Positions 46,105 through 53,381 of a DNA stretch of 56,747 nt are shown here, piece by piece. A program made the position numbers and the translations under genes. Source of the DNA: Bacillus sp. AFS073361 (GTDB lineage Bacteria > Bacillota > Bacilli > Bacillales > Cytobacillaceae); NCBI RefSeq assembly GCF_002567005.1, contig NZ_NUZU01000035.1, positions 1 to 56,747 on the forward strand, read 5' to 3'. The first letter of the stretch is position 1, and each line of letters begins with the position of its first letter. A model generated the notes under the pieces. That model was not told the DNA's origin and did no database searches. It worked only from the letters and a program-made list of their open reading frames with translations.

Positions 46105-46296
46105 CTATTTTTTCGGCTGATCAAGTGCTTGGTAGGCTAATTGATACTTCCCGCCGTCTGCTACTTCTGAATGGTACAACGCCTTTAGGGCTGTGTTTTT
46201 CTCGAGGCCGTGTTCCACCTTCAACTCTTTCAAGCGTGTATGCAATTCTTTATTATCCTTAATTAGCTGCTGCATTTGTGATTTTAAATACTTCAT
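46105..46296 (-). CDS. Small coiled-coil-type hypothetical protein (63 aa)
   Basis: Not recognised. It starts MKYLKSQMQQLIKDNKELH with a heptad-like helix, then KALYHSEVADGGKYQLAYQALDQPKK. ATG at 46296 has AAGGGG about 12 nt upstream; an in-frame GTG at 46317 has a poorer site. No membrane span. Stands alone next to a REP-like pair. Confidence 0.5.
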   Translation of the reverse strand: MKYLKSQMQQLIKDNKELHTRLKELKVEHGLEKNTALKALYHSEVADGGKYQLAYQALDQPKK

Positions 46297-46373
46297 AAGA
46301 TGATGAACCCCTTCCACGAACTAAATCGTTCCCCAAGTATAGCATTAATAAACTTGATTTTACTAAATCATCA

Positions 46374-46425
46374 CTATTTATTTTCTCAGACCATGCCCTT
46401 TTGGCCGGCTTTTTTCTATATAGAA
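46374..46425 (+). promoter_or_regulatory. Conserved block upstream of the first DUF1659 gene
   Basis: Closely matches 50530-50580 (shared TTTATTTTC, ACCATG.CC.TTT and CTTTTTTCTATATA) at the same distance from the paralogous DUF1659 gene. It probably contains the promoter, with TATATA as -10, copied along with the genes. Confidence 0.5.
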
Positions 46426-46446
46426 GGTGAAAGGTGGTGAATAATC

Positions 46447-46665
46447 ATGGCACAAGCATTATTAGAAGGAACGAAACTTCGGTTGCTTTTTGAGATTGGC
46501 ATGGATGAAGACGGCGCCCCCATTCTCCGCGCAAAAACATTCAGCAATGTGAAAAAGGATGCAACGACAGATCAGTTGTCTCAAGCCGCACAAGCAATTA
46601 CTGTATTATCCAAGGACACGCTTAACAAAGTGGAACGAAACGACAGTTCAGAAATTATTGCTTAA
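46447..46665 (+). CDS. DUF1659 protein, copy 1
   Basis: 72 residues, MAQALLEGTKLRLLFEIGMDEDG then KAKTFSNVKKDATTDQLSQAAQ and a C-terminal KVERNDSSEIIA. No catalytic or membrane features; function unknown. AAGGTGGTG lies just upstream of ATG. It precedes a DUF2922 gene; the same pair occurs again at 50601-51078 with most residues kept. Confidence 0.8.
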   Translation: MAQALLEGTKLRLLFEIGMDEDGAPILRAKTFSNVKKDATTDQLSQAAQAITVLSKDTLNKVERNDSSEIIA

Positions 46666-46704
46666 TAAGCTCGTAAATGAATTAATCGATAGGAGGTGAG
46701 AGAA

Positions 46705-46923
46705 ATGGCAAAAACCTTAGAATTACACTTTAATACGGAGCTTGGAAAAACAGCGAGTTTATCAATTGAAAATCCGAAGGAACCAATTGATGAGGCAGTC
46801 ATCAAGCAATCGATGGCTCAAATTATTGCATCTGAAATCTTTACTACTACCAGCGGGAAGTTTGTAGCGGCCAAAGGGGCAAGAGTCGTCGACCGAAATG
46901 TAACGGATTATGAACTAGTTTAA
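46705..46923 (+). CDS. DUF2922 protein, copy 1
   Basis: 72 residues, MAKTLELHFNTELGKTASLS, then NPKEPIDEAVIKQSMAQIIAS and ending VTDYELV. ATG at 46705 has AGGAGG 8 nt upstream; an earlier in-frame GTG is unnecessary. Function unknown. It lies 39 nt after the DUF1659 gene and before a terminator and yvrJ. Confidence 0.8.
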   Translation: MAKTLELHFNTELGKTASLSIENPKEPIDEAVIKQSMAQIIASEIFTTTSGKFVAAKGARVVDRNVTDYELV

Positions 46924-46929
46924 TAACAG

Positions 46930-46962
46930 AAAGGCCGTTTCCCCTAGGGACGGCCTTTTTTT
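46930..46962 (+). terminator. Terminator after DUF2922
   Basis: 9-bp stem AAAGGCCGT/ACGGCCTTT (46930-46938 with 46950-46958) plus seven T. Confidence 0.9.
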
Positions 46963-46980
46963 ACAAAGGAGGTGAAAAGA

Positions 46981-47124
46981 GTGGAGCAGCTCATTCCGAT
47001 CATCAGCGAGGTTGGTTTTCCCATTGTCGTGACCCTTTATCTGCTTTACCGCATTGAATCAAAGCTGGATATGGTCGTCACCTCGATTCAGAATCTTCCC
47101 GACCGCATGAAGGAAAGAATATAA
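46981..47124 (+). CDS. YvrJ-family small membrane protein
   Basis: 47 residues, too short for routine gene calls: MEQLIPIISEVGFPIVVTLY, LLYRIESKLDMVVTSIQ, then NLPDRMKERI. One membrane segment followed by an amphipathic helix, the YvrJ family layout. GTG at 46981 with AAAGGAGGTGAAAAGA upstream. It sits between DUF2922 and the amidase gene, as part of the same small-gene set; such holin-like proteins near amidases could aid export (inference). Confidence 0.8.
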   Translation: MEQLIPIISEVGFPIVVTLYLLYRIESKLDMVVTSIQNLPDRMKERI

Positions 47125-47130
47125 ATACTC

Positions 47131-47170
47131 AGGACAACCCCTGGCCTATAGGTAAGGGGTGTTCTTTTTG
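47131..47170 (+). terminator. Terminator after yvrJ
   Basis: Stem AGGACAACCCCT/AGGGGTGTTCT (about 47131-47142 with 47155-47165) with minor mismatch and a T run. Confidence 0.75.
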
Positions 47171-47300
47171 ATACATTAAAATGGAGAGAATCAACTGTGT
47201 AGGTATCCATCAGCCAATGCCGTGACAAGCACCCGCACATACTTGTCCATTGCTACATAGCATGTATAGATAATCAATTTTAGGAAATGGAGAGGATAAA

Positions 47301-48119
47301 ATGAAGCTTTATTTAGATCCAGGTCATGGTGGACAAGACCCTGGCGCTCAAGGGCATGGATTGGATGAAAAGGATGTCACATTAGCAATCGCGCTCAAAC
47401 TACGGTCCATTTTACAAAATGATTATGAAAACATTGACGTAAAAATGAGCCGAAGCACCGATACAACTAAAAGCTTAGCACAACGATCCAGTGAGGCCAA
47501 TGCTTGGGATGCCGATTTTTTCTTAGCGATTCACATTAATTCCGGGCCAGGCTCCGCCCAAGGTTATGAGGACTATATTTACAGTGGCTTGTCTAACTCT
47601 TCGAAGACAGCCCAATATCAAGATATCATCCATGCGGAAGTAAAAAAATTAAATCAACTACAAGACCGCGGCCAGAAAAAGGCGAACTTCCATGTATTAC
47701 GTGAGACAAATATGCCGGCACTTTTATCGGAAAACGGCTTTATCAGTAACGATCATGACGCCGCATTAATGAAACAATCCTCTTGGATTCAAAAAGTGGC
47801 ACAAGGTCATGCCAATGGAATCGCCAAAGCTTTTGGGCTGAAACGTAAACCAACTGAGCCCCAAAAACCAGATACACCCAATGACGGCACATTATTCAAA
47901 GTGATTGCTGGTTCATTCAAGTCCAAAGAAAATGCGGATGAGAGAGTTGAGCTGCTTCAGAAAAAAGGCATTGAATCATTTGTTGATACCACAAAAATCT
48001 CTGGTGAAACATGGTACCGAGTCCAAGCCGGAGCCTTCTCCAGCCGTGAAAATGCAGAAGATCGTTTAATAGGAGTAAAGAAAGCCGGAATAAACGATGC
48101 ATTCCTCGTTGCAGAATAA
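47301..48119 (+). CDS. cwlC: CwlC-like N-acetylmuramoyl-L-alanine amidase with SPOR domain
   Basis: 272 residues, no signal peptide. Amidase_3 domain (1-180): YLDPGHGGQDPGAQGHGLDE (Zn His), FLAIHINSG (Zn His), LLSENGFISNDHDA (catalytic Glu), then a short Pro-rich linker and one SPOR domain (about 195-270, FKVIAGSFKSKENADERVE). CwlC of B. subtilis has the same plan and lyses the mother cell late in sporulation. GGAGAGG lies 8 nt before ATG. A CATAGCATG late-sporulation-like -10 (47256-47264) with AC 17 nt upstream may drive it. It is the first half of a tandem duplication with the gene at 48266. Confidence 0.88.
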   Translation: MKLYLDPGHGGQDPGAQGHGLDEKDVTLAIALKLRSILQNDYENIDVKMSRSTDTTKSLAQRSSEANAWDADFFLAIHINSGPGSAQGYEDYIYSGLSNSSKTAQYQDIIHAEVKKLNQLQDRGQKKANFHVLRETNMPALLSENGFISNDHDAALMKQSSWIQKVAQGHANGIAKAFGLKRKPTEPQKPDTPNDGTLFKVIAGSFKSKENADERVELLQKKGIESFVDTTKISGETWYRVQAGAFSSRENAEDRLIGVKKAGINDAFLVAE

Positions 48120-48127
48120 ATACCCTA

Positions 48128-48168
48128 CAAAAGACCTTCTATTCCCGAACAATATGGAGGTCTTTTGT
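48128..48168 (+). terminator. Terminator between the two amidase genes
   Basis: Stem AAAAGACC/GGTCTTTT (48129-48136 with 48159-48166), with T run and a long loop. Confidence 0.75.
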
Positions 48169-48265
48169 ATGGTTTTTATGTTTATGTTAGGCAGATGGAG
48201 TCCACAAGATTAGCTCTGCCATAACATATAGATGAACGTATTTTAAATGAAATGGAGGAGTAAGT

Positions 48266-49819
48266 ATGAAGCTATATTTAGACCCAGGCCATGGCGGAGA
48301 GGATCCCGGTGCCCAAGGGAATGGGCTGAATGAAAAAGATATTACCTTAGCTATTGCGCTTAAAATACGAAAAATCATCCTCAATGATTATGAAAATGTT
48401 CAGGTAAAGATGAGCCGTACAAGCGATACGACCAGAAGCTTAGCCCAGCGCTCAAGTGGAGCCAACGCATGGGACGCAGACTTTTTCTTAGCTATTCACA
48501 TCAATTCCGCTGACAGTTCCGCCCAAGGATATGAGGATTTTATTTACGATGGCGCATCGAATACTAGTAAAACAGCAAAATACCAAGATATTATCCATGC
48601 CGAGGTCATCAAGGTGAATCAGTTGAAAGACCGCGGGCAAAAAAAGGCCAATTTTCATGTCATAAGAGAAACGAAAATGCCTTCTATTCTAACGGAAAAC
48701 GGCTTTATTAGTAATAAACATGATGCTGCACTGATGAAAGACTCGGCGTGGCAGCAAAAAGTGGCCCAAGGCCATGTGAACGGGATTGCCAAAGCCTTTG
48801 GCCTGAAACGTAAAGCTGTGAAGGAGACACCGAAAACAGCAACCACTACACCAAAAACCACTCAAACTACCACAAAAACAGTCTATACGGTTTATGTCGG
48901 CTCGTATAAATCAAAAGAGAATGCCCAGGATAGGGTCGCAGAATTGAAGAAAAAGAGCATTAAATCATCCATTGTTACCACAAAAATCTCTGGAGCTACA
49001 TGGTACCGAGTGAAAGTTGCGAGCTACTCGACCAACGCCAATGCAGAAAAACGCCTAAAAGCAATTGAAAAAGCAGGCTATGACGATGCATTTATTATTA
49101 CGGAAAAAGAAACCACCACGACAACGAAAACGGAAACCACCAAACCTGCAGCAAGCACCAGTTCAACAGCAAAACCTGCAACAAGCACTAATAAACCATC
49201 AACATCTACACCGGCCACGAGCACCAGTAAACCATCAACAACTACAACTACAAGTGCCAAAGGCAGTACAAGTACAAACCCAACTACGACTCCAAACAAT
49301 ACTACCAAAGAAATCCCCATCATCGCTGACCCCGGACAGTTTACTATTTTAGGCCCGACTTTCCTCTCGGCCGAACAGATGGACCAATTTGTAAAAAAGG
49401 TCAATCCAAAAGCACCTGCATTAGGTGAATTTTATCAAACGCTTGGAAAATATTACGGGATTCGCGGAGATGTAGCCTTTGCACAAGCCATTCACGAAAC
49501 AGACTATTTTCGGTTTACCGGAGTCGTCAATCCTGAACAGAACAACTTTGCAGGAATTGGAGCAACAGGTGGAGATACGCGCGGTGCACGGTTTGAAAGT
49601 GCAGAAGAAGGTGTCCTTGCCCAGCTTCAGCATTTATATGCGTATGCGACAACCAAGCCTCTGCCAAATCAATATCCATTAGTTGATCCCCGCTTTCATC
49701 TTGTCGATAGAGGTTCTGCTCCAACATGGACAGCTTTAAACGGAAAATGGGCTGTTCCAGGTACAACCTATGGTCAATCCATTCTTGCCCTTTATCAACA
49801 AATGATTCATTCAGTCTAA
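48266..49819 (+). CDS. CwlC-like amidase-SPOR-glucosaminidase fusion
   Basis: 517 residues, no signal peptide. Amidase_3 (1-180) and SPOR (about 205-280) parts are near copies of the gene at 47301. A Thr/Ser/Pro-rich linker (about 280-345) follows, then a mannosyl-glycoprotein endo-beta-N-acetylglucosaminidase (LytD/FlgJ-like) domain (about 350-517): YYGIRGDVAFAQAIHETDYF holds the catalytic Glu, followed by NFAGIGATGGDTRG. It could therefore cut both the amide and the glycan bonds. GGAGG is 7 nt before ATG. CATAACATA at 48220-48228 fits a SigK -10. Lack of an export signal suits mother-cell lysis. Confidence 0.88.
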   Translation: MKLYLDPGHGGEDPGAQGNGLNEKDITLAIALKIRKIILNDYENVQVKMSRTSDTTRSLAQRSSGANAWDADFFLAIHINSADSSAQGYEDFIYDGASNTSKTAKYQDIIHAEVIKVNQLKDRGQKKANFHVIRETKMPSILTENGFISNKHDAALMKDSAWQQKVAQGHVNGIAKAFGLKRKAVKETPKTATTTPKTTQTTTKTVYTVYVGSYKSKENAQDRVAELKKKSIKSSIVTTKISGATWYRVKVASYSTNANAEKRLKAIEKAGYDDAFIITEKETTTTTKTETTKPAASTSSTAKPATSTNKPSTSTPATSTSKPSTTTTTSAKGSTSTNPTTTPNNTTKEIPIIADPGQFTILGPTFLSAEQMDQFVKKVNPKAPALGEFYQTLGKYYGIRGDVAFAQAIHETDYFRFTGVVNPEQNNFAGIGATGGDTRGARFESAEEGVLAQLQHLYAYATTKPLPNQYPLVDPRFHLVDRGSAPTWTALNGKWAVPGTTYGQSILALYQQMIHSV

Positions 49820-49881
49820 TGGATAGTGGGAGTTTTCCAAATTCCACCTCCTTACATGGATAAAGCCTGGCACTCCCCCTG

Positions 49882-49919
49882 CAAAAGACCTCTTTTAATC
49901 ATTCAGAAGAGGTCTTTTC
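49882..49919 (+). terminator. Terminator after the amidase fusion
   Basis: 12-bp perfect stem AAAAGACCTCTT/AAGAGGTCTTTT (49883-49894 with 49907-49918). Confidence 0.9.
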
Positions 49920-50002
49920 CTATTTGTTTTTTAAATTCCTCCGCTCGCGGTATATTACGGAAAAACCAGGACCACACTGAAGGAAAACAGGAGGTCTTTT
50001 CT

Positions 50003-50419
50003 ATGCGTGGATTTTTTATTTTATTATGGGCTCTAGTAATCTTTATTTTAACCTGTACCGCCAGCTTTTCTGCATTAAAGGAATCAGGCCAAGTTCACTT
50101 TCAATGGGACAGTCATCCTAACTTTTCTGAACTTCTAGCACCATTCCCGCTCGAGCTTACCCATGACTTCCTGCTTCAAAAATGCGGACACGCCCTTGCT
50201 TTTCTCATTTTGACTATATTGCTGCAAACCAAATTCCGTTCCAAAGCATGGATTCTGTTCCTGGCCATTTCCTTTGCTTCTTTAACCGAAATCCTTCAAT
50301 TATATTTCACACGGGACGGGAGAATTTTTGATATAGCCATCGATCTAATCGGGATTTTACTCGCATCAGGTTCCAGAAGTTTGTTTACAACACCGCAATC
50401 AAAGCAAACCCATCTTTGA
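50003..50419 (+). CDS. VanZ-family membrane protein
   Basis: 138 residues, four membrane segments, VanZ-like: KCGHALAFLILTILLQT and LTEILQLYFTRDGRIFDIAIDLIG are the family core. ATG at 50003 with GGAGG 8 nt upstream; the much longer in-frame upstream read is not supported. VanZ members affect teicoplanin resistance in some hosts; here the role is unknown. Its last codons form the 5' arm of the terminator. Confidence 0.85.
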   Translation: MRGFFILLWALVIFILTCTASFSALKESGQVHFQWDSHPNFSELLAPFPLELTHDFLLQKCGHALAFLILTILLQTKFRSKAWILFLAISFASLTEILQLYFTRDGRIFDIAIDLIGILLASGSRSLFTTPQSKQTHL

Positions 50420-50432
50420 TTGCGGTGTTTAC
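50388..50432 (+). terminator. Terminator overlapping the VanZ gene end
   Basis: AACACCGCAATCAAAG (50389-50404) pairs perfectly with CTTTGATTGCGGTGTT (50414-50429). The 5' arm is coding, so the hairpin straddles the stop codon. Confidence 0.92.
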
Positions 50433-50529
50433 TTTTATTTATAGGCATTTCCCAATTTAGCCGGAAATTTTTCGTTTATTATTCATACAATCAGCATACT
50501 CTCCGTTTTATTACGAGCCCAAGTCTATC

Positions 50530-50581
50530 CATTTATTTTCCCACACCATGTCCTTTTTACCGACTTTTTTCTATATAAAAG
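50530..50581 (+). promoter_or_regulatory. Conserved block upstream of the second DUF1659 gene
   Basis: Paralogue of the block at 46374-46425, including ACCATGTCC and CTTTTTTCTATATA, at the same distance before the gene. Shows that the duplication carried its promoter region. Confidence 0.5.
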
Positions 50582-50600
50582 ATGAAAGGAGGTGAGGGAC

Positions 50601-50819
50601 ATGGCACAATCACTTTTAGAAGGGACGAAGCTTCGCTTAGTGTTTGAAGGAGGCATGGACGATGATGGCGAACCAATCTTACACGCCAAAACGTTTAGCA
50701 ATGTCAAAAAAGATGCGACAACAGATCAGATCTTTCAAGCAGCAATAGCCATTTCCGTTTTGTGTAATGACATGCTAAACAAAGTAGAGCGAAATGACAG
50801 TTCTGAGATCATCGCTTAG
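50601..50819 (+). CDS. DUF1659 protein, copy 2
   Basis: 72 residues, MAQSLLEGTKLRLVFEGGMD, with the same TFSNVKKDATTDQ centre and KVERNDSSEIIA end as copy 1. ATG at 50601 with AAAGGAGGTGAGGG just upstream; an in-frame GTG at 50592 lies in the ribosome site. Function unknown. Confidence 0.8.
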   Translation: MAQSLLEGTKLRLVFEGGMDDDGEPILHAKTFSNVKKDATTDQIFQAAIAISVLCNDMLNKVERNDSSEIIA

Positions 50820-50859
50820 TAAGAGAGGCACATTAGGATAAGAATGGAGGTGAATAAAT

Positions 50860-51078
50860 ATGGCAAAAACATTAGAATTACAATTTGCGACTGAACTTGG
50901 AAAGACAGCACGTCTAACGGTTGATAATCCCAAAGATCCAATTGACGAAGAAATCGTCAAGCTATCGATGGCACAGATTATTGCCGCTGAGGTTTTCACT
51001 ACAAGCAGCGGCAAGTTTGTCTCTTCTAAAGGTGCGAGAGTTATCGATCGCAGCGTGACTGACTATGAACTTGTTTAA
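50860..51078 (+). CDS. DUF2922 protein, copy 2
   Basis: 72 residues, MAKTLELQFATELGKTARLT, then NPKDPIDEEIVKLSMAQIIA, ending VTDYELV like copy 1. GGAGG 8 nt upstream of ATG at 50860. A terminator follows at 51126. Divergence from copy 1 is moderate, so the duplication is not recent. Confidence 0.8.
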   Translation: MAKTLELQFATELGKTARLTVDNPKDPIDEEIVKLSMAQIIAAEVFTTSSGKFVSSKGARVIDRSVTDYELV

Positions 51079-51125
51079 GTGGCTGAAAAGCCATTATAGA
51101 GAAAACAAAATTTTCTCGATAATAC

Positions 51126-51162
51126 AAAAATGCGGCTCATCTCAGATGACCGCATTTTTTCT
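51126..51162 (+). terminator. Terminator after DUF2922 copy 2
   Basis: 10-bp stem AAAAATGCGG/CCGCATTTTT (51126-51135 with 51150-51159) followed by T. Confidence 0.9.
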
Positions 51163-51212
51163 ATTATAGTCACGAAAAAATGGGCATAGATAGTAGAGGA
51201 GGTGAAAAAACG

Positions 51213-51383
51213 ATGACAAAAGATCCGAATTTACGCGGGGATATGCTGGCAGATGAATGGAATAGCGAAGAAGTTCAAAACGAAATGATGTTCACCGGAA
51301 TAACCCACGACGAATGGCTAGTCAACCGACTAAATGATGATGATGACTTTCAAGAAGAAGAACATGATGATTACGCATGGTAA
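51213..51383 (+). CDS. Small acidic hypothetical protein (56 aa)
   Basis: Not recognised. It starts MTKDPNLRGDMLADEWNSEE and ends in an Asp/Glu-rich tail (NDDDDFQEEEHDDYAW). ATG at 51213 has AGGAGGTG 9 nt upstream. No membrane segment. Flanked by terminators on both sides. Confidence 0.6.
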   Translation: MTKDPNLRGDMLADEWNSEEVQNEMMFTGITHDEWLVNRLNDDDDFQEEEHDDYAW

Positions 51384-51393
51384 TCCAGACACC

Positions 51394-51422
51394 AAAAGCC
51401 ACGGACGGCTCCGTGGCTTTTC
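51394..51422 (+). terminator. Terminator after the small acidic gene
   Basis: 12-bp perfect stem AAAAGCCACGGA/TCCGTGGCTTTT (51394-51405 with 51410-51421), 4-nt loop. Confidence 0.92.
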
Positions 51423-51426
51423 AGCA

Positions 51427-51463
51427 TTACTGGCGGATGAGTGCGCTTAACTGGCGGAAAAGC
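51427..51463 (+). repeat. ACTGGCGGA repeats, two copies
   Basis: TTACTGGCGGATGA and TTAACTGGCGGAAAAG (ACTGGCGGA shared) within 40 bp, upstream of the queF stop. The same core occurs three more times at 55570-55620. Confidence 0.7.
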
Positions 51464-51520
51464 CCCCTTACTAAACAGAACGGATCGTAAAAAAGAGGCC
51501 GGAAACCCAGCCCCTGCTAA

Positions 51521-52021
51521 TTAACGATTATCCACTTTCTCAGGATAGATATCATGATTCATCAAACGGAAATGGGCCATCTCTTCATACTTGGTCCCTG
51601 GCTTCCCATAATTGCACCATGGGTCAATGGAAATTCCACCGCGTGGAGTGAACTTGCCCCACACCTCAATATACCTTGGGTCAAGCAGTTTAATTAAATC
51701 ATTCATAATAATATTCACACAATCTTCATGGAAATCCCCATGATTCCTGAAACTAAACAAATATAACTTCAACGATTTACTTTCAACAATCTTTTTGTCC
51801 GGAACATACGAAATATACATCGTTGCAAAATCCGGCTGGCGCGTGAGCGGGCATAAACTAGTGAACTCCGGGCAATTAAATTTCACAAAATAATCACGGT
51901 CCGGGTGAAGATTATCGACCGCCTCCAATACCTCCGGCGCATATTCAAATGAATAGGTAGTCCCCTGATTACCTAATAAAGTTAAATCTTTTAAACCTTC
52001 CTCATGGCTTCTGCCAGACAT
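51521..52021 (-). CDS. queF: NADPH-dependent 7-cyano-7-deazaguanine reductase QueF
   Basis: Makes preQ1 from preQ0 for queuosine. 166 residues from ATG at 52021 (AAGGAGG 8 nt upstream), the usual short QueF length; an in-frame read upstream to 52093 is unsupported. Motifs: catalytic Cys in [24 protein letters not shown]-binding [15 protein letters not shown], and HEDCVN. A preQ1 riboswitch and terminator are directly upstream. The other que genes are not in this window. Confidence 0.95.
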   Translation of the reverse strand: MSGRSHEEGLKDLTLLGNQGTTYSFEYAPEVLEAVDNLHPDRDYFVKFNCPEFTSLCPLTRQPDFATMYISYVPDKKIVESKSLKLYLFSFRNHGDFHEDCVNIIMNDLIKLLDPRYIEVWGKFTPRGGISIDPWCNYGKPGTKYEEMAHFRLMNHDIYPEKVDNR

Positions 52022-52107
52022 AAAAAAAACCTCCTTGCAATCTGCCCCACACTTTTTCCAAGAAAGAGTTTCCGCGGTGGCTCTACTCTTCAACTAACAG
52101 GACCCAA

Positions 52108-52137
52108 CAAAAAAGCCACGTCCAATATGGACATGGC
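52108..52137 (-). terminator. Riboswitch-controlled terminator of queF
   Basis: 10-bp stem GCCACGTCCA/TGGACATGGC (52115-52124 with 52128-52137, one wobble) with a T run on the minus strand, between aptamer and queF. Confidence 0.88.
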
Positions 52138-52153
52138 CTAATAGTCATGTATC

Positions 52154-52193
52154 CATAGTTTTTTATAGAGGGTATCAGCTATGAACCTCTCCC
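52154..52193 (-). ncRNA. PreQ1-I riboswitch aptamer
   Basis: Minus strand: AGAGGTTCATAGC, then ACCCTCTATAAAAAACTA, the class I aptamer (P1 GAGAGG with CCTCT and the A-rich 3' tail that forms the pseudoknot). It lies upstream of a terminator and queF. Confidence 0.92.
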
Positions 52194-52304
52194 GCAAGTA
52201 CGGGTAATCTCTTCTTCATATCATATAGAACACCACACCATTCGTCAATGGTAGATGAAGGCAAAATCCAACAAACCTTTATTAATGAAAATATTTACTG
52301 TGCT

Positions 52305-52317
52305 GGTGCCTGACACC
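52305..52317 (+). repeat. REP-like 13-mer, single copy
   Basis: GGTGCCTGACACC upstream of the EamA gene, in the divergent gap with queF. Confidence 0.9.
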
Positions 52318-52411
52318 ATGTGATATAATAAACAATATTTGCGCAGATTTCGGATGGCGAAAGAATTTTTATATTAAGAAATAGACCTGTCAGAAGGCAG
52401 AGGGGGATATG

Positions 52412-53332
52412 ATGAAACAACAAGAAGTAGGTTCAAGGGGTATCGGGCTGCCGCTTACCATTTCCATCATTACCATTTCATTTTCGGCGATTTTTGTCAA
52501 ATGGTCAGACGCACCAGCCTCGATTTTAAGTATGTACCGGATGTGGTTTGCCAGTCTCTTAATGGTACCGATCGTCTGGAATAAACGAAAAGAATTTAAG
52601 ACCATTGAAAAAAAAGAATGGTTGTTTTTATTTTTTTCAGGCGTCTTTCTAGCTCTCCATTTTGTCCTTTGGTTCGGGTCTTTGAAATTAACGACAGTCG
52701 CAAGTTCGACCATCATCCTGGCCTTGCAGCCAATCGTTTCATTGATCGGAGGCTTTCTTCTATTTAAGGAACGAACCACTGTATCTGCATTGATGACGAT
52801 GGGGATTGCCATTATCGGAGCGATGATGATAGGCTGGGGAGATTTCGGATTAAGCTCGGATGCGATGATGGGGGATTTACTATCATTCTTTAGTGTCATC
52901 GCTGTGGTCGGATACTTATTAATCGGTCAATCCATCGTCAAAAAAGTCTCACATTGGCTCTATAGTTTTTGTGTTTTTTTCGCTGCTGCGATCGTCCTTA
53001 CGATCTATAACGTATCAGCAGGTGTTTCTTTAACTGGCTATCCAGCTAAGGAATGGGGTATCTTTCTACTGCTTGCCACCGTTCCAACCGTTAGTCACGT
53101 GATTAATAATTGGCTCTTAAAATATGTCAATGCAACAACGATTTCGATGAGTATTTTAGGTGAACCCGTTGGTTCTACAATTCTAGCAGTGATTCTCTTA
53201 AATGAACATCTCGTCACATGGCAAATTGTTGGAGGAATGCTCGTCCTGCTCGGTGTGTTCTTCTTCCTGAGCCAGAAGCAAAAACCGCTGCCACAAGTAG
53301 TCAAAGAAGAAACGGTGAATTCAATAGAATAA
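52412..53332 (+). CDS. EamA-family (DMT) transporter
   Basis: 306 residues, ten membrane segments in two EamA repeats (about 10-140 and 155-290). ATG at 52412 is preferred to the ATG at 52409 because AGGGGG is 5 nt away. Conserved parts include WSDAPASILSMYRMWFAS and the C-terminal LGEPVGSTILAVILLNE. Exports or imports small metabolites; substrate unknown. Confidence 0.85.
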   Translation: MKQQEVGSRGIGLPLTISIITISFSAIFVKWSDAPASILSMYRMWFASLLMVPIVWNKRKEFKTIEKKEWLFLFFSGVFLALHFVLWFGSLKLTTVASSTIILALQPIVSLIGGFLLFKERTTVSALMTMGIAIIGAMMIGWGDFGLSSDAMMGDLLSFFSVIAVVGYLLIGQSIVKKVSHWLYSFCVFFAAAIVLTIYNVSAGVSLTGYPAKEWGIFLLLATVPTVSHVINNWLLKYVNATTISMSILGEPVGSTILAVILLNEHLVTWQIVGGMLVLLGVFFFLSQKQKPLPQVVKEETVNSIE

Positions 53333-53335
53333 TAG

Positions 53336-53365
53336 AAAAAAGGGGCTATCATAAGCCCCTTTTTC
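53336..53365 (+). terminator. Terminator after the EamA gene
   Basis: Stem AAAAAAGGGGCT/AGCCCCTTTTT (53336-53347 with 53354-53364), 6-nt loop, T run. It also suits the convergent amidase gene. Confidence 0.92.
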
Positions 53366-53381
53366 CTTTGTAAGATTGCAG

